A stretch of DNA of 64,000 bases from JANXLS01 sp035308565 (GTDB lineage Bacteria > Planctomycetota > SZUA-567 > H5-PLA8). Shown here in pieces: positions 49,472 to 57,686 of this stretch (its first letter is position 1; the number at the start of each line of letters is the position of its first letter). The stretch lies in assembly GCA_035308565.1 (NCBI GenBank), contig DATGGK010000039.1:1-64000 (forward strand). Reading direction: 5' to 3'. A model generated the notes under the pieces. The model worked only from the letters and a program-made list of their open reading frames with translations. It ran no database searches and was not told the origin of the DNA. Position numbers and translations under genes: made by a program.

Positions 49472-51643
49472 ATGGGTAAAATATGTGCGTTTATGGCACG
49501 GTATTGCCGCATGATGGCGCTGCTTGCCCTGGTGAGTGTTGTGGTTCCGGCGTTTTATTTGCCGCGCCTGCGGATCGACAATTCCATTGAAGTTTGGCTG
49601 CCGCGGGACAGCGCCGATTATAAACGCTATCAATCTTTCCTGAAGAAATACGGATCCGATGAATTCGTCATCGTCGCCGCGCGTGTCGCCGATCCGTTCG
49701 CGCCAAAAGCGATTCAAGCCCAGCGCGAGCTTGCCGCTCGGCTGCGTGCAATAGAGGAGGCCGACAAAGTCTGGGACATGCCCGGCCTGGCGGCCGAACT
49801 TTTTCCCGGCGCGGCGAACTGGCAGGACGAAGCGCGGAAAAGCCCTTTTCTTCGCCGCCTGGTGCTTGGCGACGACGGGAAAAGCGTGGGCATTTTTGTG
49901 TGGCTGAAGGATCTTCGCGGCTCCGATGCGCGGAGGGTAGCCGTTGAAAAAATCCGGACTGCCGTGAGCGCGTTTTCCGGGCCCGATTTCGAAACACATC
50001 TGGCCGGCGCACCGCGTTTGAACGTTGCGCTGGACCGCGCGTCCGAGCACGACGCCCGCATCTTCATGCCGCTGGCCATCGGCGTGTGCATTCTGACGCT
50101 GGCCTTCATGCTGCGCAGTTTTGCGGGCGTCGCCGCGCCGATGTGCGCGGTCGGCGTCAGCGCCGCGTGGACCGTCGGCCTGATGATCATGACCGGCCAC
50201 TCGCTGAACGTGGTGACGACGGTCATGCCCACGCTCCATTTTGTGCTGGGCCTGTCGAACGGCATCCGCCTGGCGTCGCGTTACCGAGCCAATTTGGAAA
50301 AAGCCGACGACGCGCACTCCGCCGTGCGCGACACACTGCGCGAACTTCTTCTCCCGCTGCTGTTCATGAGTTTGACCATGGCGGTTGGGTTTCTCTCGCT
50401 GCTGAGTTCCGATTTGGAGCCGATCAAAGAACTTGGTCTGTTCTCCGCAATCGGATTGATGATCGCGTTCCTTTCGAACGTATTAATCGTGCCGGGCGTT
50501 TTGTCCATGTTGATGCGCCGGAGTGCCGGCTTCCAGCCGGCCAGAATTATCCAAGCACCTGGCCGGCTGGAAGCCGGCGCTCCGGCGCGCCATTGGAGCA
50601 CGCGATGGGCATTGCTTTCGGCGAACCATCCATTAACGGCCATCGCCGCCGCGCTGCTGGCACTCGCCGCCTGTGCGGCGCTCCTGCCAACGCTAAAAAC
50701 GGAATCGAATGTGCTGAAATTCTTCCCGGACGATTCAGAAGTCGCGCGCGACTATCGGTTCGTTGGAGAAAATCTGACGGGCTTTTATACGGTCGAATTG
50801 GATGTGGCGTGCGACGAAAGTTTTGGTTCTCTTGCGCTGGAAGGCATCAAAGCGCTCGATAAAGACATCCGTGGCGTGCCGGGCGTCGTGCGCGTCGATC
50901 ATCTGGGAACGTCCGATCGGCTCCCCAAAAGCGCCGTGGCCGGCGCGCTCTTGAGCGGCCTGACGGAGCGCTTTTATCACGAGGACGAAAAGGAAGTCTC
51001 GTTCCGGGTATGCGTGCTGGTCAACGCCATGGGCTCGTCCGAATTCTATCCGCTGCTGAAACACATCCGCGAGAGCGCGGCCCGGCGCATTCCGAACGAA
51101 GCGCGCGTGGAGCTTACCGGCGTCGTCGCGCTGCTCAACGACGCGCAGAGCGCTTTGATCGGCACGCAAATTAAAAGTTTTGCATCGGCGTTTGGAATCG
51201 TCGTGCTGATGATGGGGCTGCTTTTTCTCTCGCCGCGCGCGGCACTGGCCTCGATTTTGCCGAATCTGCTGCCGATCATGCTGACCTTCGCGGGCATGGC
51301 GTTGTGCGGCATTCATCTGGACGCCGCAACCGTGATGATCGCGAGCGTCGCGATTGGGATCGCGGTGGACAACACGATTTATTTTCTCGCGCGCTACCGC
51401 GATGAAATGCGCGCCGGAGCGGATTCGCTTCGCGCCGTCGAAAACACATTCGAGAGCATCGGCAGGCCCGTCGCGTACACCTCCGCCGTTGCGGCGGCGG
51501 GATTCGCGATTCTGGCTTTCGCGCAATTCAGGCCCCTGATTTATTTTGGAGTGCTGACGGGCTTGACGATGCTCACCGCGCTCGCGGGAACAATTCTTCT
51601 GGCGCCTGCGTGCGTGCGCGCGCTGAAAGTCTGGCAGCGCTGA
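49472..51643 (+). CDS. MMPL/HpnN-like RND-superfamily exporter
   Basis: 723 residues. Two repeats each have a first helix, a periplasmic loop and a bundle of five to six helices: first (ALLALVSVVVPAFYLPRLRIDNSIEVWLPRDS, then FMPLAIGVCILTLAFML to MLMRR), second (LTAIAAALLALAACAALLPTL, then SFASAFGIVVLMMGLLFL to the end). The relay-type segment IASVAIGIAVDNTIYFLARYRDE is present in the second half. The family (MMPL, HpnN, patched-like) moves lipids or hopanoids to the outer envelope. A palindromic element (50519-50584) is inserted in frame, giving RRSAGFQPARIIQAPGRLEA in the loop between repeats. The stop is directly followed by the stop of the convergent gene. Confidence 0.85.
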   Translation: MGKICAFMARYCRMMALLALVSVVVPAFYLPRLRIDNSIEVWLPRDSADYKRYQSFLKKYGSDEFVIVAARVADPFAPKAIQAQRELAARLRAIEEADKVWDMPGLAAELFPGAANWQDEARKSPFLRRLVLGDDGKSVGIFVWLKDLRGSDARRVAVEKIRTAVSAFSGPDFETHLAGAPRLNVALDRASEHDARIFMPLAIGVCILTLAFMLRSFAGVAAPMCAVGVSAAWTVGLMIMTGHSLNVVTTVMPTLHFVLGLSNGIRLASRYRANLEKADDAHSAVRDTLRELLLPLLFMSLTMAVGFLSLLSSDLEPIKELGLFSAIGLMIAFLSNVLIVPGVLSMLMRRSAGFQPARIIQAPGRLEAGAPARHWSTRWALLSANHPLTAIAAALLALAACAALLPTLKTESNVLKFFPDDSEVARDYRFVGENLTGFYTVELDVACDESFGSLALEGIKALDKDIRGVPGVVRVDHLGTSDRLPKSAVAGALLSGLTERFYHEDEKEVSFRVCVLVNAMGSSEFYPLLKHIRESAARRIPNEARVELTGVVALLNDAQSALIGTQIKSFASAFGIVVLMMGLLFLSPRAALASILPNLLPIMLTFAGMALCGIHLDAATVMIASVAIGIAVDNTIYFLARYRDEMRAGADSLRAVENTFESIGRPVAYTSAVAAAGFAILAFAQFRPLIYFGVLTGLTMLTALAGTILLAPACVRALKVWQR
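50519..50584. repeat. Palindromic repeat family C doublet inside the exporter gene
   Basis: CGGAGTGCCGGCTTCCAGCC and the mirrored GGCTGGAAGCCGGCGCTCCG surround about 20 bases. A single copy is in mqnD (57708-57733). Confidence 0.9.
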
Positions 51644-52303
51644 TCATTCGCCTTCCGGTTTCGGACGGTAATATTTGTCGTGGTCGTCCACGATTTTCTT
51701 AAGCAGCTCGTCGGCAACTTCGTGCGCCGTCAACTTGATTTTGACATTGCCGAAGTAATTGTACTGAACGGTGCAGGAATGGTCCGCGTGGAGGAAGACG
51801 GGAAAATCGCGCCCCATGGAATAATACGGCGCTTTCATTTTTGGCCCTTGCTGATCGTACTTTCGAATCATCAGAAAATCGCCGTTGTATTTTCCGCTCG
51901 CCGGAATCGCCTCGCCCACCCAATCGGTTTTCTCGCTGTTGGCCGTGTCCCTGCCTTTCAAACACGTGACGACGTTCAGCACGATCACTTTCTTTTTGGT
52001 CTTGTCGAAGATGACGTAACTCTCCTGCGCCGACAAAGTCATTGGAAAAACCGCGTCGGCGTATTTCGGTTCAGCCAGGGTGCGCGTGCCAACCATCGGA
52101 ATTTTTGAGGAGGCGTCGCCTTTTGTGCCAACGATGAACTCGCGCTCTTTGTATTTCAAAATCTTATAGTCGCCATCCCATTGCGCGGTGAGCTTCTCCG
52201 CACCGGCGTCCGGCGCCGCGTCCTTTCCAAATACCGCTCGCATTTCGCAAGATTGAAAAGTTACGAGTGCGATTTGCAAAAGCGCGAAACTTACTGTTCT
52301 CAT
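51644..52303 (-). CDS. Exported protein of unknown function
   Basis: 219 residues; GGAG lies nine bases before the ATG and the N-terminus is a signal peptide (MRTVSFALLQIALVTFQSCEMRA; the Cys could be a weak lipobox). The rest is a single beta-rich domain with distinctive runs: WDGDYKILKYKEREFIVGTKGD, SYVIFDKTKKKVIVLNVVTCLKGRD, HADHSCTVQYNYFGNVKIKL, and a charged helical end (HEVADELLKKIVDDHDKYYRP). I do not recognise the family. Its stop codon begins on the base after the exporter's stop, so the convergent pair shares the sequence TGATCA. Confidence 0.7.
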   Translation of the reverse strand: MRTVSFALLQIALVTFQSCEMRAVFGKDAAPDAGAEKLTAQWDGDYKILKYKEREFIVGTKGDASSKIPMVGTRTLAEPKYADAVFPMTLSAQESYVIFDKTKKKVIVLNVVTCLKGRDTANSEKTDWVGEAIPASGKYNGDFLMIRKYDQQGPKMKAPYYSMGRDFPVFLHADHSCTVQYNYFGNVKIKLTAHEVADELLKKIVDDHDKYYRPKPEGE

Positions 52304-52458
52304 CGGCGGCCGCTCCGGATTTGTAACAAGACGCGCATCGACCGCGTGATCGTCAGGCCGAGTTCATTAATTTTCAATCACAGCCGCGCGCCAATTGAAG
52401 GCGGCTTGCGCTCAGCCGTCTCACAACCGGTTTTCAAAATGGTATCTGGAGTATCTGC

Positions 52459-52989
52459 GTGAATCGAATTTTTGCGTCGATTTTGCTTTTCATCGCATCC
52501 GGCAATTTGTTTTGCGCCGAAGCGATTCAGCCTCTGGACAGCGTTTCAAAGGTAGACGATCTGCTCGCCGCCGTCAAGAAGACCAAAGCCAAAGTAATCC
52601 TGCTGAATTTCTGGGGCATTACATGCAGCCCGTGCATCGCCGAAATGCCGGTGCTGTCGCGCGCGTCGGAAAAATTCAAAGATAATCCCAACGTCGCGTT
52701 CCTCGGCGTGTGCATTCCGGAGGAAAGTGTCGCGAAAGAGAAATTGGCAGAAAGTGCGGCCGAAATCGTGCGCAAGCGAAAGGTCGCGTATCGCAATTGG
52801 ATTTGGTCCGGCACCGGCGACGCGCTGCTGGAGAAGTTCGACATTCAAGGCACCCCTTATACCGTGCTACTCTCGTCCGACGGCAAACTGCTTGGCGAAA
52901 TTAAAATTCCATTGGACCCGGACAAAGCCGCTGAGTTGATCAATACAAGTATTGCAAAGGCGCTGGAAACGGTTGAGACAAAAAAATGA
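52459..52989 (+). CDS. Exported TlpA/ResA-like thioredoxin
   Basis: 176 residues with a GTG start (GGAG eight bases upstream) and a signal peptide (MNRIFASILLFIASGNLFCAEA). The thioredoxin fold is clear: KAKVILLNFWGITCSPCIAEMP holds the redox pair Cys-Ser-Pro-Cys. FLGVCIPEE is the second strand and the cis-Pro is in IQGTPYTVLLSSDGKLLG. It should reduce disulfides or act in cytochrome maturation in the periplasm. It is the first gene of a five-gene set with overlapping ends: the next gene starts inside its stop (ATGA), although the next products lack signal peptides. It may be cotranscribed without sharing their pathway. Confidence 0.9.
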   Translation: MNRIFASILLFIASGNLFCAEAIQPLDSVSKVDDLLAAVKKTKAKVILLNFWGITCSPCIAEMPVLSRASEKFKDNPNVAFLGVCIPEESVAKEKLAESAAEIVRKRKVAYRNWIWSGTGDALLEKFDIQGTPYTVLLSSDGKLLGEIKIPLDPDKAAELINTSIAKALETVETKK

Positions 52990-53393
52990 CGAGCGCCCCC
53001 TCCCTCCCGCGCGATTCATGCGCTCCTTATTTTACTGAATTCCTCGCGGGAAAGCTGCGCCAGCCGCTCTTGCCGAATCTGCAAAAGCTGTCGGTGACCT
53101 TTGATATTGAGTTGCTCGGTAAACCGCGTTCGATTTGGATGCTGGCGATTAAGAACGGGATGCTCGAATCCGTCTCCCCAGGCAACTCCGATGGGTGCCA
53201 CTGCGGGCCTGCCCCGCAGTGCGGTTTTACACTGAAGCCTGAAATCTTCAGTGCGATCATCGCCGGCAAGCTCTCGCCGCAGATGGCTTTCTTCAAACGC
53301 GAAGTCGAGATCGACGGCAACATCGTGCTCGGTTTGAAACTCGCCACCGTGCTTGCTGATTTCTTCAAACGCTTTCCCTGGAGCGCGGCGTGA
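52986..53393 (+). CDS. SCP2-like sterol/lipid carrier domain protein
   Basis: 135 residues. The C-terminal half matches SCP2: FTLKPEIFSAIIAGKLSPQMAFFKREVEIDGNIVLGLKLATVLADFFKRF, cited here as FTLKPEIFSAII, LSPQMAFFKREVEIDGN and LKLATVLADFF. The N-terminal half holds the expected strand (LSVTFDIELLGKPRSIWMLAI). SCP2 domains bind lipids or acyl-CoA in a hydrophobic tunnel. The loop PGNSDGCHCGPAPQCG between strands is encoded by a short palindrome (53199-53221) and looks like an in-frame insertion. Overlaps the thioredoxin gene (ATGA) and the ligase gene (TGATG). Cytoplasmic; it may carry the substrate of the following enzymes. Confidence 0.8.
   Translation: MTSAPSLPRDSCAPYFTEFLAGKLRQPLLPNLQKLSVTFDIELLGKPRSIWMLAIKNGMLESVSPGNSDGCHCGPAPQCGFTLKPEIFSAIIAGKLSPQMAFFKREVEIDGNIVLGLKLATVLADFFKRFPWSAA
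53199..53221. repeat. Short palindrome inside the SCP2 gene
   Basis: CACTGCGGG and CCCCGCAGTG face each other around CCTG. It gives the Cys-containing loop GCHCGPAPQCG. Confidence 0.7.
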
Positions 53394-54490
53394 TGACGAC
53401 CAGCGACAATCGCAGTGAGCCGCTGGACGAGCGCGTGCGCCGGATCGTCGCGCTGCATTTCGATCCCCGGGACGGTGCGCCGTATTGGGTTGAGAGAGCC
53501 CGCGCGCTTGACGTGGACGCTGTGCACGCCATTCAAAGCGTGGACGATCTCGCGCTGCTGGGGCCGATGGACCGAAGCGCGCTTTTCACGCGCGCCGTCG
53601 AAGATTTTGTTCCACGGCAATTCATCGGCTGCAAAGAATCCTGGATCGTCGGCGAGACCGGCGGAACGCTCGGGCGCTCGTCGTTCGCGGTGCATCGCGG
53701 CGATGAATTCGCGGCGGCGTTCGTCGAGCCGTTTGTGGAAGCGGCGCGGCTCGCGAACTTTCCACGCGGATTGAACTGGCTCTTCATCGGCCCATCGGGA
53801 CCCCACATCATCGGCAAAGCCGCGCGGGCGTGCTCGCGCGCGATGGGTTCGATCGACCCCTTCAGCGTCGATTTCGATCCGCGCTGGGCGCGCAAGCTTC
53901 CGGCGGAATCGATCGCCCGCGAACGCTACCTCGCGCACATCGAAGCCCAGGCGCTCGACGTGCTGAACGCGCAGCGCGTCGGCGTGCTTTTCGCGACGCC
54001 GCCGGTGCTGGCGAGCTTGGCGGCAAAAATCGATTCTGAAAAGTGCGCGCAAATTTCCGGCATTCATTTTGGCGGAATGGCCGTGCACACCGAACTTCGC
54101 GAAAGGCTGCGCAGGCTTTTTCCGAATGCGGTGCTGCTCTCCGGCTACGGCAACACGCTGCTGGGCGTCGCGCCGGAATTGGCCTATTCGCCGGAAACAG
54201 GCATCGACTACTTCGCGCAAGGCACGCGGCTTGTTTATCGGGTCGTCGATTCCGAGGTGAAAGGCGAGAACGAGCGGCTGGCGCGTGTCGTCGATTATAG
54301 CCGTCGCGGACAGGTGCTCGCGCATCGTCTCGACGAATTGCAATTCATTCCCAATTTATTGGAACGCGATTCCGCCGTGCGCATCGCGCCGCCGCTATCC
54401 GCCGCAAAGAGCGGCTTCCTTCTGGACGGATTGCGCGATCCGCAGCCCATCGCCAACAGCGCCGTCAAACCGGAGGCGGGCCTCTATTAA
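53393..54490 (+). CDS. PaaK-like AMP-forming ligase homologue
   Basis: 365 residues; the ATG shares a base with the SCP2 stop (TGATG). It resembles phenylacetate-CoA ligase/F390-synthetase proteins. The N-terminal VDDLALLGPMDRSALF fits the PaaK opening, and the P-loop region is ESWIVGETGGTLGRSSFAV (TSGTTG-like). The adenine site is in GIHFGGMAVHTELRERLRRLFPNAVLLSGYGNTLLG. Motifs then weaken (RLVYRVVDSE, RLARVVDYSRRGQVLA). It is shorter than PaaK (about 430) and appears to lack the small C-terminal domain with the catalytic Lys, so it might adenylate only, use a variant mechanism or be partly degenerate. Fourth-position overlaps tie it to the hydrolase and aminotransferase. Confidence 0.75.
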   Translation: MTTSDNRSEPLDERVRRIVALHFDPRDGAPYWVERARALDVDAVHAIQSVDDLALLGPMDRSALFTRAVEDFVPRQFIGCKESWIVGETGGTLGRSSFAVHRGDEFAAAFVEPFVEAARLANFPRGLNWLFIGPSGPHIIGKAARACSRAMGSIDPFSVDFDPRWARKLPAESIARERYLAHIEAQALDVLNAQRVGVLFATPPVLASLAAKIDSEKCAQISGIHFGGMAVHTELRERLRRLFPNAVLLSGYGNTLLGVAPELAYSPETGIDYFAQGTRLVYRVVDSEVKGENERLARVVDYSRRGQVLAHRLDELQFIPNLLERDSAVRIAPPLSAAKSGFLLDGLRDPQPIANSAVKPEAGLY

Positions 54491-55182
54491 TGAGCGAACT
54501 CATCGTTGAAGAATTGGTGTCCTTCCAATGCGGCGAGCTGCTGCTTTCAGGCGTGCTGGCCTACCCCGAGCAGCGCGCGCCAAAAAACGCCGTGCTGATC
54601 TGCGCGCCGCATCCGAATTTCGCCGGCAACATGGAAAACAATCTCGTCGCGGCGCTCGCGCGCGAATTCTCGCCGCACGCGATGACCCTGCGCTTCGATT
54701 ATCGCGGCATCGGCGCGAGCGAGATCCGCCTGGCGGAGAACCAATCCATTTTCGATTATTGGGACGATCTGGAGCAGTCGAAAAACTACGCGGAGCCGCT
54801 CGCCGACGTCGCCGCGGCCGCGGCGGCGCTGAACACGTTTTCACATGGCTTGCCGCTCGCAATTCTCGGCTATTCATTCGGCTCAATCGTCGGATTAATG
54901 ACCGGCATGAAACTAAACGGCGTGCGCGCCCTGGCCGGCATCGCGCCGCCGCTGAGCATGTATCCGTTTGATTTTTTGTCAGTGTGCCGAGTGCCGTGCA
55001 TGCTTGTAAGTGGCGCGGACGATTTCGTTTTTTCCGCTGACGAAAGCAAGCGCTTGCGGCCAGTCTGGAGCAGCTTTATCGGGCAATCGGTTTTGAGCGG
55101 ACACGATCACTTTTTTCGCGGATTCGAAGACCAACTCTGCGCGCGGATTCGTAAGTTTATAGAGGAGAAGTTGAACGCATGA
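54490..55182 (+). CDS. Alpha/beta hydrolase (dienelactone-hydrolase-like)
   Basis: 230 residues; its ATG overlaps the ligase stop by one base (TAATG). The oxyanion-hole region is NAVLICAPHPNFAGNMENN, a fingerprint of the small hydrolases related to YhfR/serine aminopeptidase S33 proteins (PHP.fgG...n). MTLRFDYRGIGASE follows. The nucleophile Ser is in LGYSFGSIVG, the acid Asp probably in MLVSGADDFVF, and the catalytic His in SGHDHFFRGFED. It may cleave an ester or thioester made by the upstream ligase. Its stop overlaps the aminotransferase start (ATGA). Cytoplasmic. Confidence 0.85.
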   Translation: MSELIVEELVSFQCGELLLSGVLAYPEQRAPKNAVLICAPHPNFAGNMENNLVAALAREFSPHAMTLRFDYRGIGASEIRLAENQSIFDYWDDLEQSKNYAEPLADVAAAAAALNTFSHGLPLAILGYSFGSIVGLMTGMKLNGVRALAGIAPPLSMYPFDFLSVCRVPCMLVSGADDFVFSADESKRLRPVWSSFIGQSVLSGHDHFFRGFEDQLCARIRKFIEEKLNA

Positions 55183-56465
55183 AAACAGACGCTACGCCGC
55201 AATCGGTAATTGAGAAGAAAAAAAAGTACCTGATTCCGTGCACGTATCATTTCTACAAAGACGCGCCGTTGATGGTGCGCGGCGAAGGGCCATACCTGAT
55301 CGACTCGGAGGGCAAGCGCTACCTCGATTGTTATTCGGGCGTCTCGGTCAACGCGCTCGGACATTGCCACCCGGAAGTCACGGCCGCGATTTGCGAGCAA
55401 GTGAAAACGCTTCAGCATACCACGACGATTTATCTGACCGCGCAACTGGCCGATTTAGCCGAAGCGCTGGCGCAGGTTCTGCCGGGCGAATTGCGGCGCT
55501 CGTTTTTTTGTGCCAGCGGTTCGGAGGCCAACGAGGGCGCCGCGCTGCTCGCGACGCTGCACACCGGCCGCGGCGAATTCATCGCGTTCCAAAACGCGCT
55601 GCACGGCCGCACAAAACTGGGCATGAGCCTCACCGGCCTCTCATTCTGGCGCACGGATCCGAACCCCGTCGGTGGAATTTCATTCGTGCCGCCGCCGCAC
55701 TGCAAGCAGTGCCCGTTTGGAAAAACGTTCGGCTCGTGCCGCTACGAATGCGTCGATGCCGTCGAGAAAACAATCCAGACATCAACCAGCGGCAAGCCCG
55801 CGGCGATGCTCGTCGAACCGATTCAAGGCAACGGCGGAATCACGGTTCCGCCGCCGGAGTATTTTCAGCGGTTGCGAACAGTGCTCGACAAATACGGCAT
55901 GCTGCTGATTGCCGACGAGGTTCAGACCGGCTTGGGCCGCACCGGAAAAATGTATTGCATGGAACACTGGGACGTCGTGCCGGACATCGTCACCGGCGGC
56001 AAAGCTCTGGGCGGCGGAACGCCAATCGGTTATTTCGCAACCAACGACCGCGTCGCGCAAAGCTGGACGCGCCCAAGCGGCTCGACGTTTGGCGGCAATC
56101 CAGTGACGGCCGTTGCCGCGATGACGGTACTGAAAATCATTCAGCGCGACCGGCTCGCCGATCGCTCCGCGCAATTGGGCGCGTTCTTGCGCGAACGTCT
56201 CGAAGGCATCGCGAAAAAATGCAAGTGCGTCGCCGACGTGCGCGGCAAAGGCTTGATGCAGGGCCTCGAATTGAGCGCCGGATTGAAAAACTCCGCCGCG
56301 GAGCTGGCTGATTTTGTTTTGGAGGCGATGAAGGACGCCGGGTTCCTTCTGGGCAAAACAGGACCGGGCCGAAACGTCTTAACCTTCATGCCTCCGCTGA
56401 TCGTGGATGAGGCTCAACTCAGCGCGGCTTCCGAAAACTTGGAACAGATTCTCATCTCGGTATGA
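55179..56465 (+). CDS. Class III PLP-dependent aminotransferase
   Basis: 428 residues, the usual length. Markers: YLDCYSGVSVNALGHCHPEV, the phosphate loop CASGSEANEGAALLA, ALHGRT, and LLIADEVQTGLGRTGKMYCMEHW with the PLP-contacting Asp. The Schiff-base Lys is in VTGGKALGGGTPIGYF, then PSGSTFGGNPVTAVAA. It belongs to the acetylornithine/4-aminobutyrate/AGXT2-like fold, moving an amino group from an omega- or alpha-position. A Cys-rich insert (PPHCKQCPFGKTFGSCRYEC) with four cysteines could bind a metal; it is known in some AGXT2-like members. Last gene of the overlapping operon. Confidence 0.93.
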   Translation: MKTDATPQSVIEKKKKYLIPCTYHFYKDAPLMVRGEGPYLIDSEGKRYLDCYSGVSVNALGHCHPEVTAAICEQVKTLQHTTTIYLTAQLADLAEALAQVLPGELRRSFFCASGSEANEGAALLATLHTGRGEFIAFQNALHGRTKLGMSLTGLSFWRTDPNPVGGISFVPPPHCKQCPFGKTFGSCRYECVDAVEKTIQTSTSGKPAAMLVEPIQGNGGITVPPPEYFQRLRTVLDKYGMLLIADEVQTGLGRTGKMYCMEHWDVVPDIVTGGKALGGGTPIGYFATNDRVAQSWTRPSGSTFGGNPVTAVAAMTVLKIIQRDRLADRSAQLGAFLRERLEGIAKKCKCVADVRGKGLMQGLELSAGLKNSAAELADFVLEAMKDAGFLLGKTGPGRNVLTFMPPLIVDEAQLSAASENLEQILISV

Positions 56466-56567
56466 CAATCTCTTCATTAAAATGGAATTTATGAAGCATT
56501 GAAAGTATAATGCTTCTTCTTTTTACCAATGTTTAAGGTCGGCGTGGGCAGTCCGCGGAGAAAGGTC

Positions 56568-57650
56568 ATGCGACTGAAAAGAGCAAGCTTTAGTGTCCTG
56601 CTTTCGATGCTCGTTTTGATCGCCGGCTGCGCGGCCACGCAGATGGTGGCCAAACGGATGGTCAACACGCAGCCGAAAGTCGCGCTTAAGACGAAGGACT
56701 ACGAATCGCCCGCGAAGATTGTGGGCGGCACCGCGGAGAAATACACACCGGTCGTAAGCGCGTCCGGTGACGCGGATATTCTTTCAAAATTCGCGCCGAT
56801 CGTCGTTCAGGGCGTGGAGCCTGCGGACAAGGCCACCTACGCCGCCGATTCGGATCGCATCGGGCAGGCGCAGTTGCGCACGGAAGGCGACGGATTCGCC
56901 GCCGTGATCGACACACAAAATCCAGCGCTGTACACAAGCGTCGAAAGCGTGAACGTGCATGGCGCTCAATTGACGCAGCTTGTCTATGTCTTCTGGTATC
57001 CGCGCCATCCGGTCGGCATGGTTGATAAAGGCGACATCGACGGCGGTGTCCTGCGCGTGACGCTCGATTCGCAGCTGCGCCCCGCGGTCTACGAATACGT
57101 GATGGCCTGCGGCTGCTGGCACGGCGTATTCGTTTCAGAAAACGTCGAGGCGTGGGCGCAGCAGGAATTTAAAAACGCGAAGGAAGCGGGCAGGACCTAT
57201 TGCGTCGAAAAAAATGTCGAAAATGCCGACGACTGGAAAGTTCGCGACCTGGTCAAAGGCAGCGGCCGGCCCGTGGTCTTTATTTCCGCGGGCAAGCATC
57301 AGTGTCTCGCGATTCAAACCGAAAATGTCGTTGCCGGTCTTGACAGTCTCCCCTCGAAACAAATTGCTCTGCGCGCGTACGCCGAACTGGAACATGTGCC
57401 CGTTGTCGGCGGCGCTTCCGGACAGACCGCGTCGATGTTCAATCCCGATGGGCTGGTCTGGGGCGGGCGGCGCAAAGGTGAAGAAAAAATGTTTTCCAAG
57501 CTCGACCACGGCGGCTGGCCGCGCCGCTTGAATGCGATGAAAATTCATTGGGATCAGGAAGCCTTCAACGACGACGGCTTGCTCGATAAATTCATGCGCA
57601 TGCCCGCTCAACTGACCGGCGGCCCCGTGTTCTCTTCCGCTCCGCGCTGA
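56568..57650 (+). CDS. Lipoprotein of unknown function
   Basis: 360 residues from the ATG at 56568 (GGAG seven bases upstream). A lipoprotein signal peptide ends in LIAGC (MRLKRASFSVLLSMLVLIAGCAA). Mid-protein runs are distinctive: LYTSVESVNVHGAQLTQLVYVFWYPRHPVGMVDKGDIDG, VLRVTLDSQLRPAVYEYVMACGCWHGVFV, and later FISAGKHQCLAI and YAELEHVPVVGG. The Cys-Gly-Cys-Trp-His stretch could bind a metal or haem, but that is speculation. I do not recognise a family. It is separated from the aminotransferase by about 100 bases and probably has its own promoter. Periplasmic side of a membrane. Confidence 0.75.
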   Translation: MRLKRASFSVLLSMLVLIAGCAATQMVAKRMVNTQPKVALKTKDYESPAKIVGGTAEKYTPVVSASGDADILSKFAPIVVQGVEPADKATYAADSDRIGQAQLRTEGDGFAAVIDTQNPALYTSVESVNVHGAQLTQLVYVFWYPRHPVGMVDKGDIDGGVLRVTLDSQLRPAVYEYVMACGCWHGVFVSENVEAWAQQEFKNAKEAGRTYCVEKNVENADDWKVRDLVKGSGRPVVFISAGKHQCLAIQTENVVAGLDSLPSKQIALRAYAELEHVPVVGGASGQTASMFNPDGLVWGGRRKGEEKMFSKLDHGGWPRRLNAMKIHWDQEAFNDDGLLDKFMRMPAQLTGGPVFSSAPR

Positions 57651-57686
57651 TCGCCGCGCTGCGCTCTTTCCTCAATGGAAATATCG

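Noticed and set aside
53027..54343. 438-residue minus-strand frame opposite the SCP2 and ligase genes
   Set aside because: Antisense to overlapping, motif-bearing genes; no start context or domain.
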